Source: Canna indica
Taxonomy: Eukaryota > Streptophyta > Magnoliopsida > Zingiberales > Cannaceae
Length of the DNA: 64,000 bases
Assembly (NCBI GenBank): GCA_034359265.1
Contig: CP136890.1
Coordinates: forward strand, 188,501-252,500
Direction of reading: 5' to 3'
Shown: in pieces, positions 36,731 through 47,250 of the stretch
Layout: the number at the start of each line of letters is the position of its first letter
How positions within the stretch are numbered: position 1 is the stretch's first letter
Notes under the pieces: model-generated
What the model was told of the DNA's origin: nothing
The model's input: only the letters and a program-made list of their open reading frames with translations
Database searches by the model: none
Position numbers and translations under genes: made by a program

Positions 36731-36964
36731 GACGATTTCGGCGCGCGTCCGAAGTGGACGATTCCGGCGCGAGTCCGAATTGGACGATTCCGGCGCACGT
36801 CCGAAGTGGACGATTCCGGCGCGAGTCCGAATTGAACGATTCCGGCGCGCGTCCGAAGTGGACGATTCCGGCGCGAGTCCGAATTGGACGATTCCGGCGC
36901 GAGTCCGAATTGGACGATTCCGGCACGCGTCCGAAGTGGACGATTCCAGCGCGCGTCCGAAATT
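36731..36964. repeat. 26-bp CpG-rich minisatellite, nine units
   Basis: Units begin GACGATTCCGGCGC and fall into two versions (GCGCGT...GAAGTG and GCGAGT...GAATTG) that mostly alternate. As 26 is not a multiple of three, every frame reads the same 26-residue pattern, which explains the open frames on both strands here. The array lies between the element's promoter and the palindrome. Confidence 0.95.
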
Positions 36965-37091
36965 AATCTAAACCCTAATAATTAATCTAACAAATTAAAC
37001 AATTAATCTAAACAATTAATCTAAACAATTAATTAACAATTATTAAATAATTAATTAACAATTATAAAATAATATAAACTATATATATATA

Positions 37092-37430
37092 TTATAAATT
37101 CCGGCGCCGGAGTCCACCCTCCGGCGCCGGCGTACAGTGGCCGGACACACTGTCCGGCCACTGCAGAAGGTCCGGCGGCGGCCATCGGCCGACCGCCGCC
37201 GGTCGAAACCCTAGAAATAGGGTTTCGGTCGGGTGATTTCCGTCGGCCGCAGGGAAGAGACGGCAGCAGGGAAGAGACTTACCTGAAAAGGTCGGCAGCA
37301 GCGGTCGGCGTCGTCGGCGTCGGCAACAGCGGCAGCGGCGGCGAGTGGCGTCGGCAGGAGCGGCGGCGGCAGCAGCGAGCAGCAGGAGGAAGAAGAGTCG
37401 GGCGCGAGAGCGTGCCCTATATAAACTTAT
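37092..37430 (-). promoter_or_regulatory. GC-rich leader and TATA-like promoter of the CACTA genes
   Basis: On the minus strand a TATATAG box (plus 37417-37424) is followed by GC-rich DNA with repeated GCGGCGGC words and a palindrome around AAACCCTAGAAATAGGGTTT (37205). An open frame of 114 codons here is low-complexity Arg/Ala/Leu and is read as leader, not gene. Confidence 0.55.
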
Positions 37431-37703
37431 CAGCAACGGCTCACTCGCCCGTTAGAACGCCGTTGCTGATAAGTTATTATCAGCAACGGCTCACTTATCC
37501 GTTAGCACGCCGTTGCTGAATAGTAAAACATAAGCAACGGCTCGTCATTCCGTCCGAAAGCCGTTGCTGATAATTAAAATAATCAGCAACGGCTCTGTTT
37601 TCCGTTAGTACGCCGTTGCAGATACAGATATCTGCAACGGCTCGGGCGGCCGTAAGAAAGCCGTTGCTGATAGCCGTTGCTGAAGACCAAGTTTCTAGTA
37701 GTG
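37425..37703. repeat. Right terminal and subterminal repeats of the CACTA element
   Basis: About ten CAGCAACGGCT / AGCCGTTGCTG motifs in both orientations precede the terminus TTTCTAGTAGTG. They are often paired as hairpins with TCCGTTAG-type loops. Confidence 0.9.
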
Positions 37704-37706
37704 TTT

Positions 37707-38600
37707 ATCCAATGCACTTTGAAACATCGGCCATCGAATAGAATATTGCGTGTTTTACTGTTTTCAATGTGTACGGCCTGCCGCGTCGAAGTGGCCGCGC
37801 GACTTTTTGGGTTGAGCTTGTGTCTATTTTGGTCGACCACAATGAAGCTACTATAGTTGGGGGCAACTTCAATGTTACGAGAAGTCTGGAGGAACGACAA
37901 AATTGCCGAGGAGTTCCGGAAGATGATGCTAGATTTTTTAGTATTATTGTGGGTTCCCCCTTTTGGGACCTACCTTTATCTGGCAGATGGTACACTTGGT
38001 GTAATAACCATCGGGTACCTGCTATGTCAAGCTTGATCAAGTCCTGGTCAACGGGACAACATTGGCGCCGTGCCCAACTTAATTGGCTGGCTCGGGTTGG
38101 TAGGCCGGGCCTTTCCGATCACGCTCCGATCCATTTGGAAGGCATGAGTTCTCATAAAGTGAATAGATTCCGAATGGAACACTATTGATTGAAGATGTCG
38201 AGATTCCTACACATCCTTAAAGACGGTTGGGAAGGGGAAGGATATGATCCAAATGTCTCCCCTATGGATTCTTGGTTGAAAAGAACCTGGGTTTTGGGAG
38301 GATCTCTTGGCCGATGGAGTAGGACGCTCTTAATGAACTCGCAATCGGCCATAGAAGGGTTGGAAAATAGGATTGAGGACCATCTGAATGCTTGCGAGTC
38401 TAATCAAATGTTGGAGGTGGACTTGACCAAGATTCAAGACATCCGGAAACAACTTGATGATTGCTATCTCGCTCAGAATGTGTTCTGGAGGCAGAGAGCG
38501 AAGGCTCGTTGGCTAAAAGATGGAGATCGAAACACGAAGTTCTTCCACAAGATGGCAATCGCAAGGAAACAAAAGAACTGAATCTCGGAACTGAAATTTA
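37707..38600 (+). pseudogene. LINE endonuclease, C-terminal part, and linker
   Basis: The sequence resumes the endonuclease cut at 33117. ATIVGGNFNVTRS and LSDHAPIHLE match the C-terminal catalytic motifs, and WYTWCNN lies between them. The region 38189-38580 encodes the linker with FWRQRAKARWLKDGDRNTKFFH, a hallmark of plant LINE ORF2. A stop at 38186-38188 and others show decay. Confidence 0.88.
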
Positions 38601-39871
38601 ATGAGGAAATGGTGGATGCTTCTGGTGATTTGGCGAAGGTCTGTCTTCTTTTCTTTAAAGACATTATTGGCTCAGGTTTTAAACCATTGGTGGATCTAGA
38701 TTGGGAGGCTATTTTCCCTGGGGAAAGAACGCTAATGGAGGGCCTCACTGGAAGTCTGAATAAAGAGGAAATTATTAGGGCTATCAAATCTCTGGGCAAT
38801 GATAAGGCCACTGGACGGTCTCATTGTAGAATTTTTCATTGCATGCTGGAGCATGATTGGTAGGGACTTTCCATCGTTGCTAGACCATATGCTTTTTGGT
38901 AATGCGTATTGGGCGCGGATCAATTAAGCTTTTATTGCACTCATTCCGAAGATAGAGGGGGCAAATGAGATGGGGAACTTCAGGCCGATTAGCCTCACTT
39001 TCGGTGTGATCCGCATCTTATCAAAGATACTTGCCCTTCAACTCAAGCCTCTCATGAGTACTTTAGTTAGTGACTCCCATTGTGCCTTCCTCCCCGACAA
39101 ATCGACTCATGACTGCTTTATGGTGGCAAATGAATTAATTCATCTGTGCAAACGAATAGGTACAAATGGTTTTCTTATCAAACTAGATTTGGAAAAAAAC
39201 GTTTGATTCGGTTAGTTAGGACTTCCTATTGGAATTACTTCAAACAAGGGGGTTCCCTACTCTGTGGGTCAAATGGATTAGTACTCTTTTGCATTCTAGC
39301 GAATTTGCAGTTCTTCTCAACGGGTGTTCGGGGATATGGTTTAGACACCGACGAGGTCTTCGTTAAGGGGACCCTCTCTCGCCGCATCTCTTTCTGCTTA
39401 TAGCAGATATCTTTGCGAGATTGATGAGCCGAGCAAACCTGAATGGCATGATATCAGGAATTGATCTTGGGGGAGGACGTGAAATCATGAACCTTGAGTT
39501 CGCAGACGATTTTATTATATTCACTTGGGGTACTAATGAAGACCTTTTGAACATCAAACTTCTTCTTCGGGCTTTTTTTCCTTATGACAGGGCTGAAAGT
39601 GAATTTGAGGAAAACTATGGTGATTCACATGCTTGACGACTTTTCTAAAGCTAAGCGGGTTGTAGAAGCTATTGGCTGCCAGACTTTTACTTTCCCCCTC
39701 AAATATCTAGGACTGCCGCTTCGTAATGGTCGGCTTCTGCGGGAGGATTGGCAGAGCGTCATCGCCCAAGTAGATCGGAAGTTAGCATCATGGAAAGGCA
39801 GAATTCTTTCTAGGGGAGGAAGAATAACACTAATCAATAGTGTTCTTAGTGGGCTTAGCAGACATTATTGA
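38600..39871 (+). pseudogene. LINE reverse transcriptase, decayed
   Basis: Motifs in order are LGNDKATG (38797 region), NFRPISL (38980 region), GFLIKLDLEK (39170 region), an RT core near 39370-39420, EFADDFIIF (39499-39525, FADD in place of the usual YADD) and LKYLGLPL near 39700. These sit in several frames, showing multiple frameshifts. Function is the copying of LINE RNA at the nicked target. Confidence 0.9.
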
Positions 39872-40179
39872 ATATCTTCCGAGCTCCTAAATGGGTCATC
39901 AACCAGATTGATGAAAGGCGTCGTAACTTCCTATAGAATGGGAAGCAGGATGGGAAAGCTCATGCCTTAGTATGTTGGAGCGATGTTATCATCCTTAGGA
40001 AGAATGACAGTCTTGGGATCATAGACTTGGATAAACATAATTTGGCACGACTGGGGCGATGGTGAGGGGTGGCGATGAGAGGAGACTTACTGTGGGTATA
40101 TATTGTAAAGTAAACTTATTTTAAAAGGAAGTGTTGGCAGGATGATCACAATACCGCATCTTGGTCAGGTATATGGAAA

Positions 40180-40860
40180 GGGGTTTATGGTGCAAAACAC
40201 ATGTTCTGCATAGAAATGGAATCATCGGTTGGTTTGGGAAACAAGACTTTGTTTTGGAAGGACATATGGATCCTTAATAGTCGTATGACTAATTGGTTTC
40301 CTAAAATTTATTCGATCGCCTTAAGAAAAAATGCTATGATTGCAGATGTTTGGAATCAGAATGATGGATCTTGGAGTCTTTGTTGGAGGCGCTCGGCGGA
40401 CGAATCGCAAGTTGGGAGACTCTTAAATGTGATTGGACACACAAATGTTACTTTGTCAAAAGATCGGACATTCTAGAGATGGCACAACTCAGGCATTTTT
40501 TTTTCCACGACTTCCTTATATGGCCACTTGGTGGATGGGGGGCGATAATGATATGGAAATGTAAGGGGCTGCTGAAAATGAAAGTTGTTATGTGGTTGGT
40601 GCATAAACGAAGACTCCAAACAAAGGATAGGGTGATCAAGCATGGAAGCGCACATGTGGACCCATTTTTTGTGTTTTTTGTCATGCACAACCGGAATCAA
40701 TTGATCACATTTTTGCTCAATGTGTCAATATCATAAATGGATGGACCGAATTGCTTCAAAAGGTGGGTGTTTTGCGATTCAATGTGGTCCCGTTCTCGGA
40801 CTCATGGTCTTCTTCTCAAGCTACGCATGTTATGCTCTAGTGTTGGACGATCTGAACCCT
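40180..40860 (+). pseudogene. LINE C-terminal zf-RVT-like region
   Basis: ESSVGLGNKTLFWKDIW and, further on, KVVMWLVHKRRLQTKDRV match the region after plant LINE reverse transcriptase that contains the zf-RVT domain. The zinc-binding cysteines are partly lost. No clear RNase H follows. Confidence 0.75.
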
Positions 40861-41173
40861 TCGAAACAACTCTATATTTAATCACTAGGAGGCCGACAGG
40901 ATGAATGCTGCTAGGGTTGCTTTTCATTTTTGGGACCTACTTAAAGATTACACGAGGATAAATTTTAATATATATAGTTAGGATAATTTCTGTTTTCTTT
41001 CTTCTATTTTCTCCTTATCTTTCAATTTATGCCCTTTATTTTAGTTTGTTTTGATCTCCCGAGTCCTTTGCACTGGCATCAGTAGTCTTTATTGACTATC
41101 TTGTTCTAGCGCATGTAAGACTAGCGTCGTTTGTACATTTCAAAACTCGTGAAATATATGTGTGTCTGGCGCA

Positions 41174-41433
41174 GGCCTTACTTATTTTTTAAAAAATACA
41201 ATTTTTACAACGACATCATGATCGTCGAAGAGATTAATACAGCTTTTACAACAACATCGTGATCGTCGAAGAGATCAATACAGCTTTTACAATGAGATCG
41301 TTGGCCTTACTTATTTTTTTAAAAAAATACAATTTTTACAACGACATCATGATCGTCGAAGAGATTAATACAGCTTTTACAACAACATCGTGATCGTCGA
41401 AGAGATCAATACAGCTTTTACAATGAGATCGTT
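41174..41433 (+). repeat. Tandem duplication (2 x ~129 bp) at the LINE 3' end, with nested 41-bp repeats
   Basis: Units 41174-41302 and 41303-41433 are nearly identical. Each begins GGCCTTACTTATTTTTT and holds two copies of an approximately 41-bp module containing GATCGTCGAAGAGAT. The same 15-mer occurs at 31952-31966 left of the LINE. The duplication therefore includes the LINE tail and its target duplication. Confidence 0.9.
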
Positions 41434-43285
41434 GTCATAATATCATCACATATGAGCTTCCATGATTTTTAATACGTTTTCTATGATGATTTTACCATTA
41501 CAGATTCTTTTAAGAAAAAGTTTAAATAATAAGACAATCATGTACAAATTTAAAATAATTGAAATCACAAATAAATATACATGTGCACTAGCATTACACA
41601 TAATTCACTATACAAATTCATATTATACACAAAGACATCAAATTTTTACAATTTTTTTAAAGAAAGAATACTTGTATTTATCATTAAAAGTGAGAAATAC
41701 AAGTTAATTATGGGAGGAAAAGAGAATAATGAATCTACATCAATTTTTTACAAATTAAACCAAAGTTTATATACGTCTGAAAGTTCATATATATCAAAAT
41801 TACTAATGTTCATTTATAAATAAATACTAATTCTGGATATCAAAAGTAGGTCTTACAGCAACAACAAGTGATCCCTATGCATTGACAGGGACTGTGTGGG
41901 GATCTGATTAGTTAGAGTTGACAATGATAATGAATCTGATGCCGTTGTCAACTTGTTGTCGCCCTAATAGGTAAAGCAGCATAAGAGAATGAAGAATATG
42001 AAGAAGAACCGAGGGCTTGTTAGAGCGAGTTTAGCTCTGATACCATATGAGAATAATTAAGAGCTCCAAGAATGAATTAATTGGTGAATGCTGATAAAAG
42101 AATAATAAATGAAGCTGGTATGCGAATCAAACCAAAATTGATTCATGCCAGAGAATAAAATCTAATTAAAACCATTTTGTATAGAGATGGCTGGCTGCCG
42201 TAGTTGTTCGTGATCGAGTGTTGGTGAGGAGTAATGGGTTTCTTTAATAGTGGCTCTAGTACGGTAGCTATTCTTAGTGCATGACACTGTAGCATGTAGT
42301 GACTTGAATACGTGGAGCTTTTATAGCTTTAATAGTACATAGATATGATAATAAGTCATGCTTGGGCAAACCCATTTTCGCTCGAGTCATGCCAAGCATG
42401 ACCCTGATTTTCAAAGGAGTGGCCAACCCGACACGAGACCCCCCTTCGAGATCAGGCCAACCAGTGCTAGGGCAATGTCGTGGCGCAAACCTGCACCAAG
42501 CATGGCCTACTGGCCAGTGCTTAGGTATGGCCTAGCCTAGCGCAGGCCAAGCTAGGCCTAGCGCTAGCACATGTCAGTCTTCCACCCCGACCTAAATAAT
42601 AAATTCAAGACACATCTAACAAAGATAACAAAATTGAAAATATTTTTTTTAAAAAAAACATGTTATATTGAGAGACTTTTAAATTGGATATGCTTTCAGA
42701 TTTGATTAAAATTTGATCTCGTCAAAAATGCATGTAAAGTTCAAGAACTATAAAAGTAACAAAATTTTAGATAATAAGTGGAAACTTTTATTTATTTATT
42801 TATTTTTAAGAAAAATTAATTAAGGTCATCTTCTACCGGTTAGTCGGGTGGAGGGAGCAGAAGGCCATAGCCATGCATCCATCGCCAACATCACAAGCAG
42901 AATTATATTTTTTAAGTGGCACAATATTATCGCTGAAAAGAGGGATTGAAATCTTTACGTGACTTTCCACTTGTTCCATGGGAACAAGTTGAGATGACAC
43001 AACATTAGGTTTTTGAACAACCTTAGTGAGAAAAAATTAGGTGCTACAATAGACAAGCTATTCATGGGAAAGCCATAGGATTAAATTCTATAGATGTAGC
43101 AGTAGGTAGAGAAACTTAACATCAAGGAGCTACAGCAGGGACTCTTTTTTAAATTCGATGTAATGGAATCTGTATATAGTTCAAGAGCTGAATTAAGTTA
43201 TTACATGTAATTAATTGTGCATATTGCTTTATATTCAAACTAATTGCTCCCCTTAGCCATTAATTTCCATTAAAATATTTCACAT
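41434..43285. other. AT-rich intergenic DNA with an LTR-element trace
   Basis: No gene is recognised. The complement of TGGTATCAGAGC lies at 42034-42045, which could be the primer site of a minus-strand LTR element with its LTR to the right from about 42048. No second LTR or coding domain supports this. A moderately GC-rich stretch (about 42355-42590) has no recognisable domain. Confidence 0.4.
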
Positions 43286-43660
43286 TAATTAAATTAATTA
43301 ATGTACATATTGCTTTATATTCTAATTAATTAGTACTTAATTAGGCTAAGTAAGTAATTGAGCATCAATTAGTCTAATTAGCAATTAAGTTGAATAGTTA
43401 TTATGTGGTTGCTCAAATTGCTCAAATTAGCAAAAAAACAAAAAACAAAAAACATGTGTTGTTTTATATCCAACAAATTGGTCAAATTAGCAATTCAATT
43501 GGATTACATTATTTTGTAATAATTAAATTAATTAATGTGCATATTGTTTTATATTATAATGGATTGGCAATTAATTAGGTATCAATTTCTCGAATTAGCA
43601 ATTAGATTGAATAATTACTGTATGGTTGCTCGAATTGCTCGAATTAGCAAAAAAATAAAA
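43286..43660 (+). repeat. Imperfect direct repeat, period ~237 bp
   Basis: The stretches 43286-43445 and 43523-43660 share ATTAAATTAATTAATGT, CATATTG-TTTATATT, and GGTTGCTCAAATTGCTCAAA-type words in the same order. They are diverged and non-coding. Confidence 0.65.
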
Positions 43661-43949
43661 AGATGTATTAAAATCATATTAAATGTTATCCCATCGTAAG
43701 AGGAAAAGTTCAAACCACACTATCTGCTAATGCAAATTAATTGGAATTAATTATATGCGCAAATTAATAGGTACACAATATTAATTGACCGGTAAAATTA
43801 AAGAGATATAAAAAAATAAAAATAAAAAATAAAAAATAATATAAATTTATCAGATCAGGAATACTTTTTTTTAAATTCAAACAGAAAGTCTAACCTAATA
43901 CAACATAAAAAATTAGGTCAAGATTATAAGGTCACGAGGCCACCTTATG

Positions 43950-45850
43950 CCAAACAAAATTTTACTTTACAAACTTTGCTCTTTTGCGAGCCAATATGTG
44001 GTTCTATTGTGTTCCCTTCTGATATAGGTGATTTTGAGCTCCTCAAATTATCCTGCAAGGTTCTTTATATCAGTCATAATATTCTTTATTTCTCAAAAGC
44101 TTTTTATACGACCATTAAAAGTATCAACCATGATGATATTGGAATCACTTTAAATGATAATTTTTTTAAATTTGTAATGCATAGCATGCAAAAGAGCAAT
44201 TTGAATGATTAATATTTCATTAACTAAAATAGAATAGTTCTTATGATAAAAACCAAAGGCTAAAAGCAAGAACCATTACAATCCTTGCCAATAAAAGCAT
44301 AGCTACCAGAATTTAAATCTAAGTCAACAACACCATCAATAATATATTTAATTAATCCAATTTATCGAAGGTAATTTCTAGACCCCATCTTCCTTAATAG
44401 ATTTTACTTGATTGCCCTCAGAAAGGGGGGGTGGGTTTCTGCATAGTGGATAGTCAGAGCCAAATAGCTCAAAAGCAAAGTCTCAATAGGGGAATGATAG
44501 TTCTGAAATAATACCTTATTCCAAGCCATCCAAAGAGAATAGAGAGCATTAAAATAACGTGTCACATCTATAGTTGAATAATTATTTTGTCCCTTGCTTT
44601 GCACAAATCAATTCTACTAAGCTCATTTCTAATTCCCACGAATCGTCCATCAATCAATCCTCAAATGACTCTTGCTACCTCACACTCAAAAAACAGATGC
44701 TGCATGGTTTCCTGAGGGTTGTCGCATAGGGCACAACAATGGGCACTAACCATTCCAAATCTAAACAACCTATCTGCAGTGGGGAGTTTATTATGAGTAG
44801 CTTTCCAAGCAAATATTTTAACTCAATGGGCAACCGACACTTTCGAAATAATTTTTCATTGCGGAAGGCTAGTTAGGTTGGGATGTAACTTATTAAAGAT
44901 AAATATATAGGCAGACTTAGAACTAACTATCCCCCTATTGATTGGCCACCAAACTCATATGTCATCACAGAGCTAGAAAGAAAGAGGCATACCAGAAATT
45001 ATCTCTACAAGATCATTACCAAAAAACTTAGACAACAAATCCACATTCCACACATTTTCATGAATAAAAAAATTAACAGAGACGTTCATATCAAATAAAT
45101 GAGTACTTACAAATGAAGATTTTAAATGTAAAGGAATATCAAATAACCAACAATCCATAAGCATAGAAGTATTGCAACCATTACCAATTATTTTTTAAAA
45201 GTCAAATTTAAGGAACTCGATCAAACACATGCATAGCATAACATTTTCCAAGTATTACTACTTTTAGCTTTATAATTGCAATTCCACATAGTTAAAGTCA
45301 TACTTAGCATAAGCACTCTTAGTAAAGAGGGAATCAGAGTTATCTAAAAGTTGTGCAGTTCTCTTAGCATTCAAAGAGAGACTCATAGTTTTCAAGTCTT
45401 TTATACCTAACCCCTCATCCACTTTAGGTTTAATTACATCATTCCAGGTAATTAAATGAAGGTCTTTATTATTATCTTTGGAGGACTATAGAAAATTTCT
45501 AATTAAGGCGTGATCTTTTGTAAAATTTTGTCATGCCGCCAAGTTACACAAAAGGTATGTAGGAGAATTGAATTTAGAATAGAGTTGATAACTTGAGAAA
45601 GGTTCCCTCTATTCCAATTTTTTAACCTACCACTAATCTTGTCAATGATAGGGTTGCAATATTTAATTTTGTTAACCCCAAGTGAAATACTAACCCCTAA
45701 ATATTTCATTGAAAAGTTATCAATTTTCATGCCAAAAGCCCTCCCAATTCTATGTTTGATAGCAAGAATCTTGCATATATACATACACTCAATGAATTGA
45801 ATTGAGTGGGGTACCATAAAGTATTTATAGTTTAATTTTTCAATCAATCA
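43950..45850 (-). mobile_element. LINE remnant: RT thumb, zf-RVT and RNase H, minus strand
   Basis: Read on the minus strand, 45847-45503 encodes MKYLGVSISLGVNKI and ISGRLKNWNRGNLSQ, the region after LINE reverse transcriptase. About 45164-44975 encodes NENVWNVDLL-type sequence (ENVWNVDLLSKFFGND). About 44900-44620 encodes the zf-RVT motif LPTADRLFRFGMV with CALCDN. About 44600-44400 shows YFNALYSLWMAWNKVLF. About 44340-44100 shows an RNase H-like start (DLNSGSYAFIGKDCNG) followed by stops. It is a heavily decayed 3' part of a second, unrelated LINE copy. Confidence 0.78.
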
Positions 45851-46739
45851 TAAATTATTTATGACTTTACCAATTTTTAAATAATGATATAGAATTTATA
45901 TTTTTTTAATATCATAAAATATTTATGATTTTACTAATAAATAATAAAATATTATAATTTTGACAAAATTTAATCATCATAATCAAATGAACAATAACGA
46001 AGACAACAACAATAATAGTAAATAATAATAATAGTCTTACGTGCATATGCTGAAAAATTCGTCTGCAACCCCTATTTGGTTGACAATCCATCGGAAGGCA
46101 AAAACAATTGTGTTAGTTATACTATGTATCCCGAACTTTGAGGGTTTTCCCATTTATATTTTTGAGTTTTTTTTTATCAATAATATACATCAATTTTGTT
46201 TTCCTTTTAATAATATCTCATCGTTAACTCAATGTTAGTTTTACTGTTTAGTCGCTGACCCGACGATGTTGATGTGGATTAATAGCCAAGTTAACAACTC
46301 AAATTATAATATAAAAAATAAGATTAACATGTCAATAACCCACCACACCTAATATACCTAGGGTCCTCGTACATATCGGGAGTTATCTTAGGTGGATGTG
46401 GACGAAAAAATAACTACTGATGTGGACGGCTGCTAATGTGTCAATGTTATTTTTATTATAACTTAATATTTTATTATAATTTAAGTTGCTCACTGAATTA
46501 CTAATCATCCAAATATTAATATATAATTTTTCACAGTTAACGTTTTATTATAGTTAACAAATAAAGCTAAGTTTAGCCATCAAAATTAAAGTATATTATT
46601 GAAACAAATAATCATTTAGCAAATTAATATTGAGTTGAGGATCAAATATTATTGAAACGAAATTAAAATTAAAGTATATTATTTCTATAAATAAAAATTC
46701 GGATATAAATGAGGAAAACTCCTACTGCAATTAACCTAA
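45851..46739. other. AT-rich intergenic DNA
   Basis: No coding sequence is recognised. An imperfect inverted stretch around 46337-46417 (CACACCTAA against TTAGGTGGATGTG) may be the core of a MITE. Confidence 0.45.
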
Positions 46740-46894
46740 AACAATTTCATCTATCTTGGGTTTTTCCTGTACGCGTTCAGAAATCCCCTTCTCTCGCTCT
46801 GTTGACGGCCGGCCGATCCGTCCACTTCTTTGCCAATTAGTTTTGCCTTTGACGTCGACCGACGAGGTTCTCGCCTTTGACGTCAACCGACGAG

Positions 46895-46955
<61 letters not shown>

Positions 46956-47250
46956 ATGCATTATCCGATCGAATCCTCCCCGCGGCAGATTCTCGCGTGC
47001 ATTTGGGATGGTTTATATGGTCCAAGATATGGGGTTTTCTTCCCTTCTAGGGCGTCTCGATTTATGAAATTGTATCAGCCAATTAACCAATTATTTCGTA
47101 GGACAGTCAATTGTTTCGATCGGAACGATAGCCACAACACCACTCCTCATGGACTTTGTCGGAGGGTTAGGATCATGTCAGAGTTTGAGTCTGCGGGCAG
47201 AGACTCATCATCATCCCAACGTCAAAACGCCTTCTATCCGTATCCATGAG
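46740..47250 (+). promoter_or_regulatory. GC-richer block with 28-bp duplication and (CT)n, possible HIR 5' exon
   Basis: A 28-bp unit containing GCCTTTGACGTC and CGACGAGGTTCTC is duplicated in tandem at about 46843-46898 and leads into a CT run (about 46896-46950). CT-rich 5' untranslated exons are common in plants and the next gene's first coding exon starts after an intron acceptor at 49188-49189, so this may be its transcription start region. The link is inferred. Confidence 0.35.

Larger units (their letters stand above)
33118..37703 (-). mobile_element. CACTA (En/Spm) DNA transposon, 4586 bp, deletion derivative
   Basis: Both ends begin CACTACTAGAAA and the inverted match continues for about 32 bp with three mismatches. 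TTT flanks it on both sides. Subterminal arrays of AGCAACGGC lie at each end. Two minus-strand genes are seen: a transposase-derived fusion (35405-36277) and a Transposase_24-type gene (33789-35329). The transposase catalytic core is missing, so the copy needs help to move. It lies inside the LINE endonuclease and is therefore younger than the LINE. Confidence 0.94.
31981..41190 (+). mobile_element. L1-type LINE, 5'-truncated and degenerate, split by a CACTA element
   Basis: Outside the CACTA insert the sequence is about 4.6 kb. In order it shows an ORF1-like tail (32006-32702), endonuclease (from about 32830 to the insertion and again after 37706), reverse transcriptase (about 38600-39870) and a zf-RVT-like C-terminal region (about 40200-40850). 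Stops and frameshifts are frequent. A 15-base match GATCGTCGAAGAGAT occurs at 31952-31966, just left of the element, and again just right of it near 41221, suggesting a target duplication of about 20 bp. Plant L1 elements copy themselves by target-primed reverse transcription. Confidence 0.88.

Noticed and set aside
36731..36964. CRISPR-like regular repeat
   Set aside because: Units are contiguous with no unique spacers and the genome is a plant.
36702..36971. Open frames on both strands encoding repeated Trp/Ile/Pro/Arg-rich peptide
   Set aside because: They come from a 26-bp minisatellite that reads the same in every frame; no independent gene evidence.
37092..37436. 114-codon minus-strand frame
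   Set aside because: GC-rich low-complexity sequence in the probable leader of the CACTA genes; no domain.
32815..38188. Reading the interrupted LINE endonuclease as a host gene with a 4.6-kb intron
   Set aside because: The interrupting DNA has CACTA termini and a TTT duplication, and the flanks carry other LINE domains.
42034..42060. Primer-binding-site-like sequence on the minus strand suggesting an LTR element
   Set aside because: Without a second LTR or coding domains it is only a weak trace, noted under the intergenic entry.
46337..46417. Short inverted repeat as a MITE
   Set aside because: The pairing is too short and imperfect, and no terminal repeats or target site were found.
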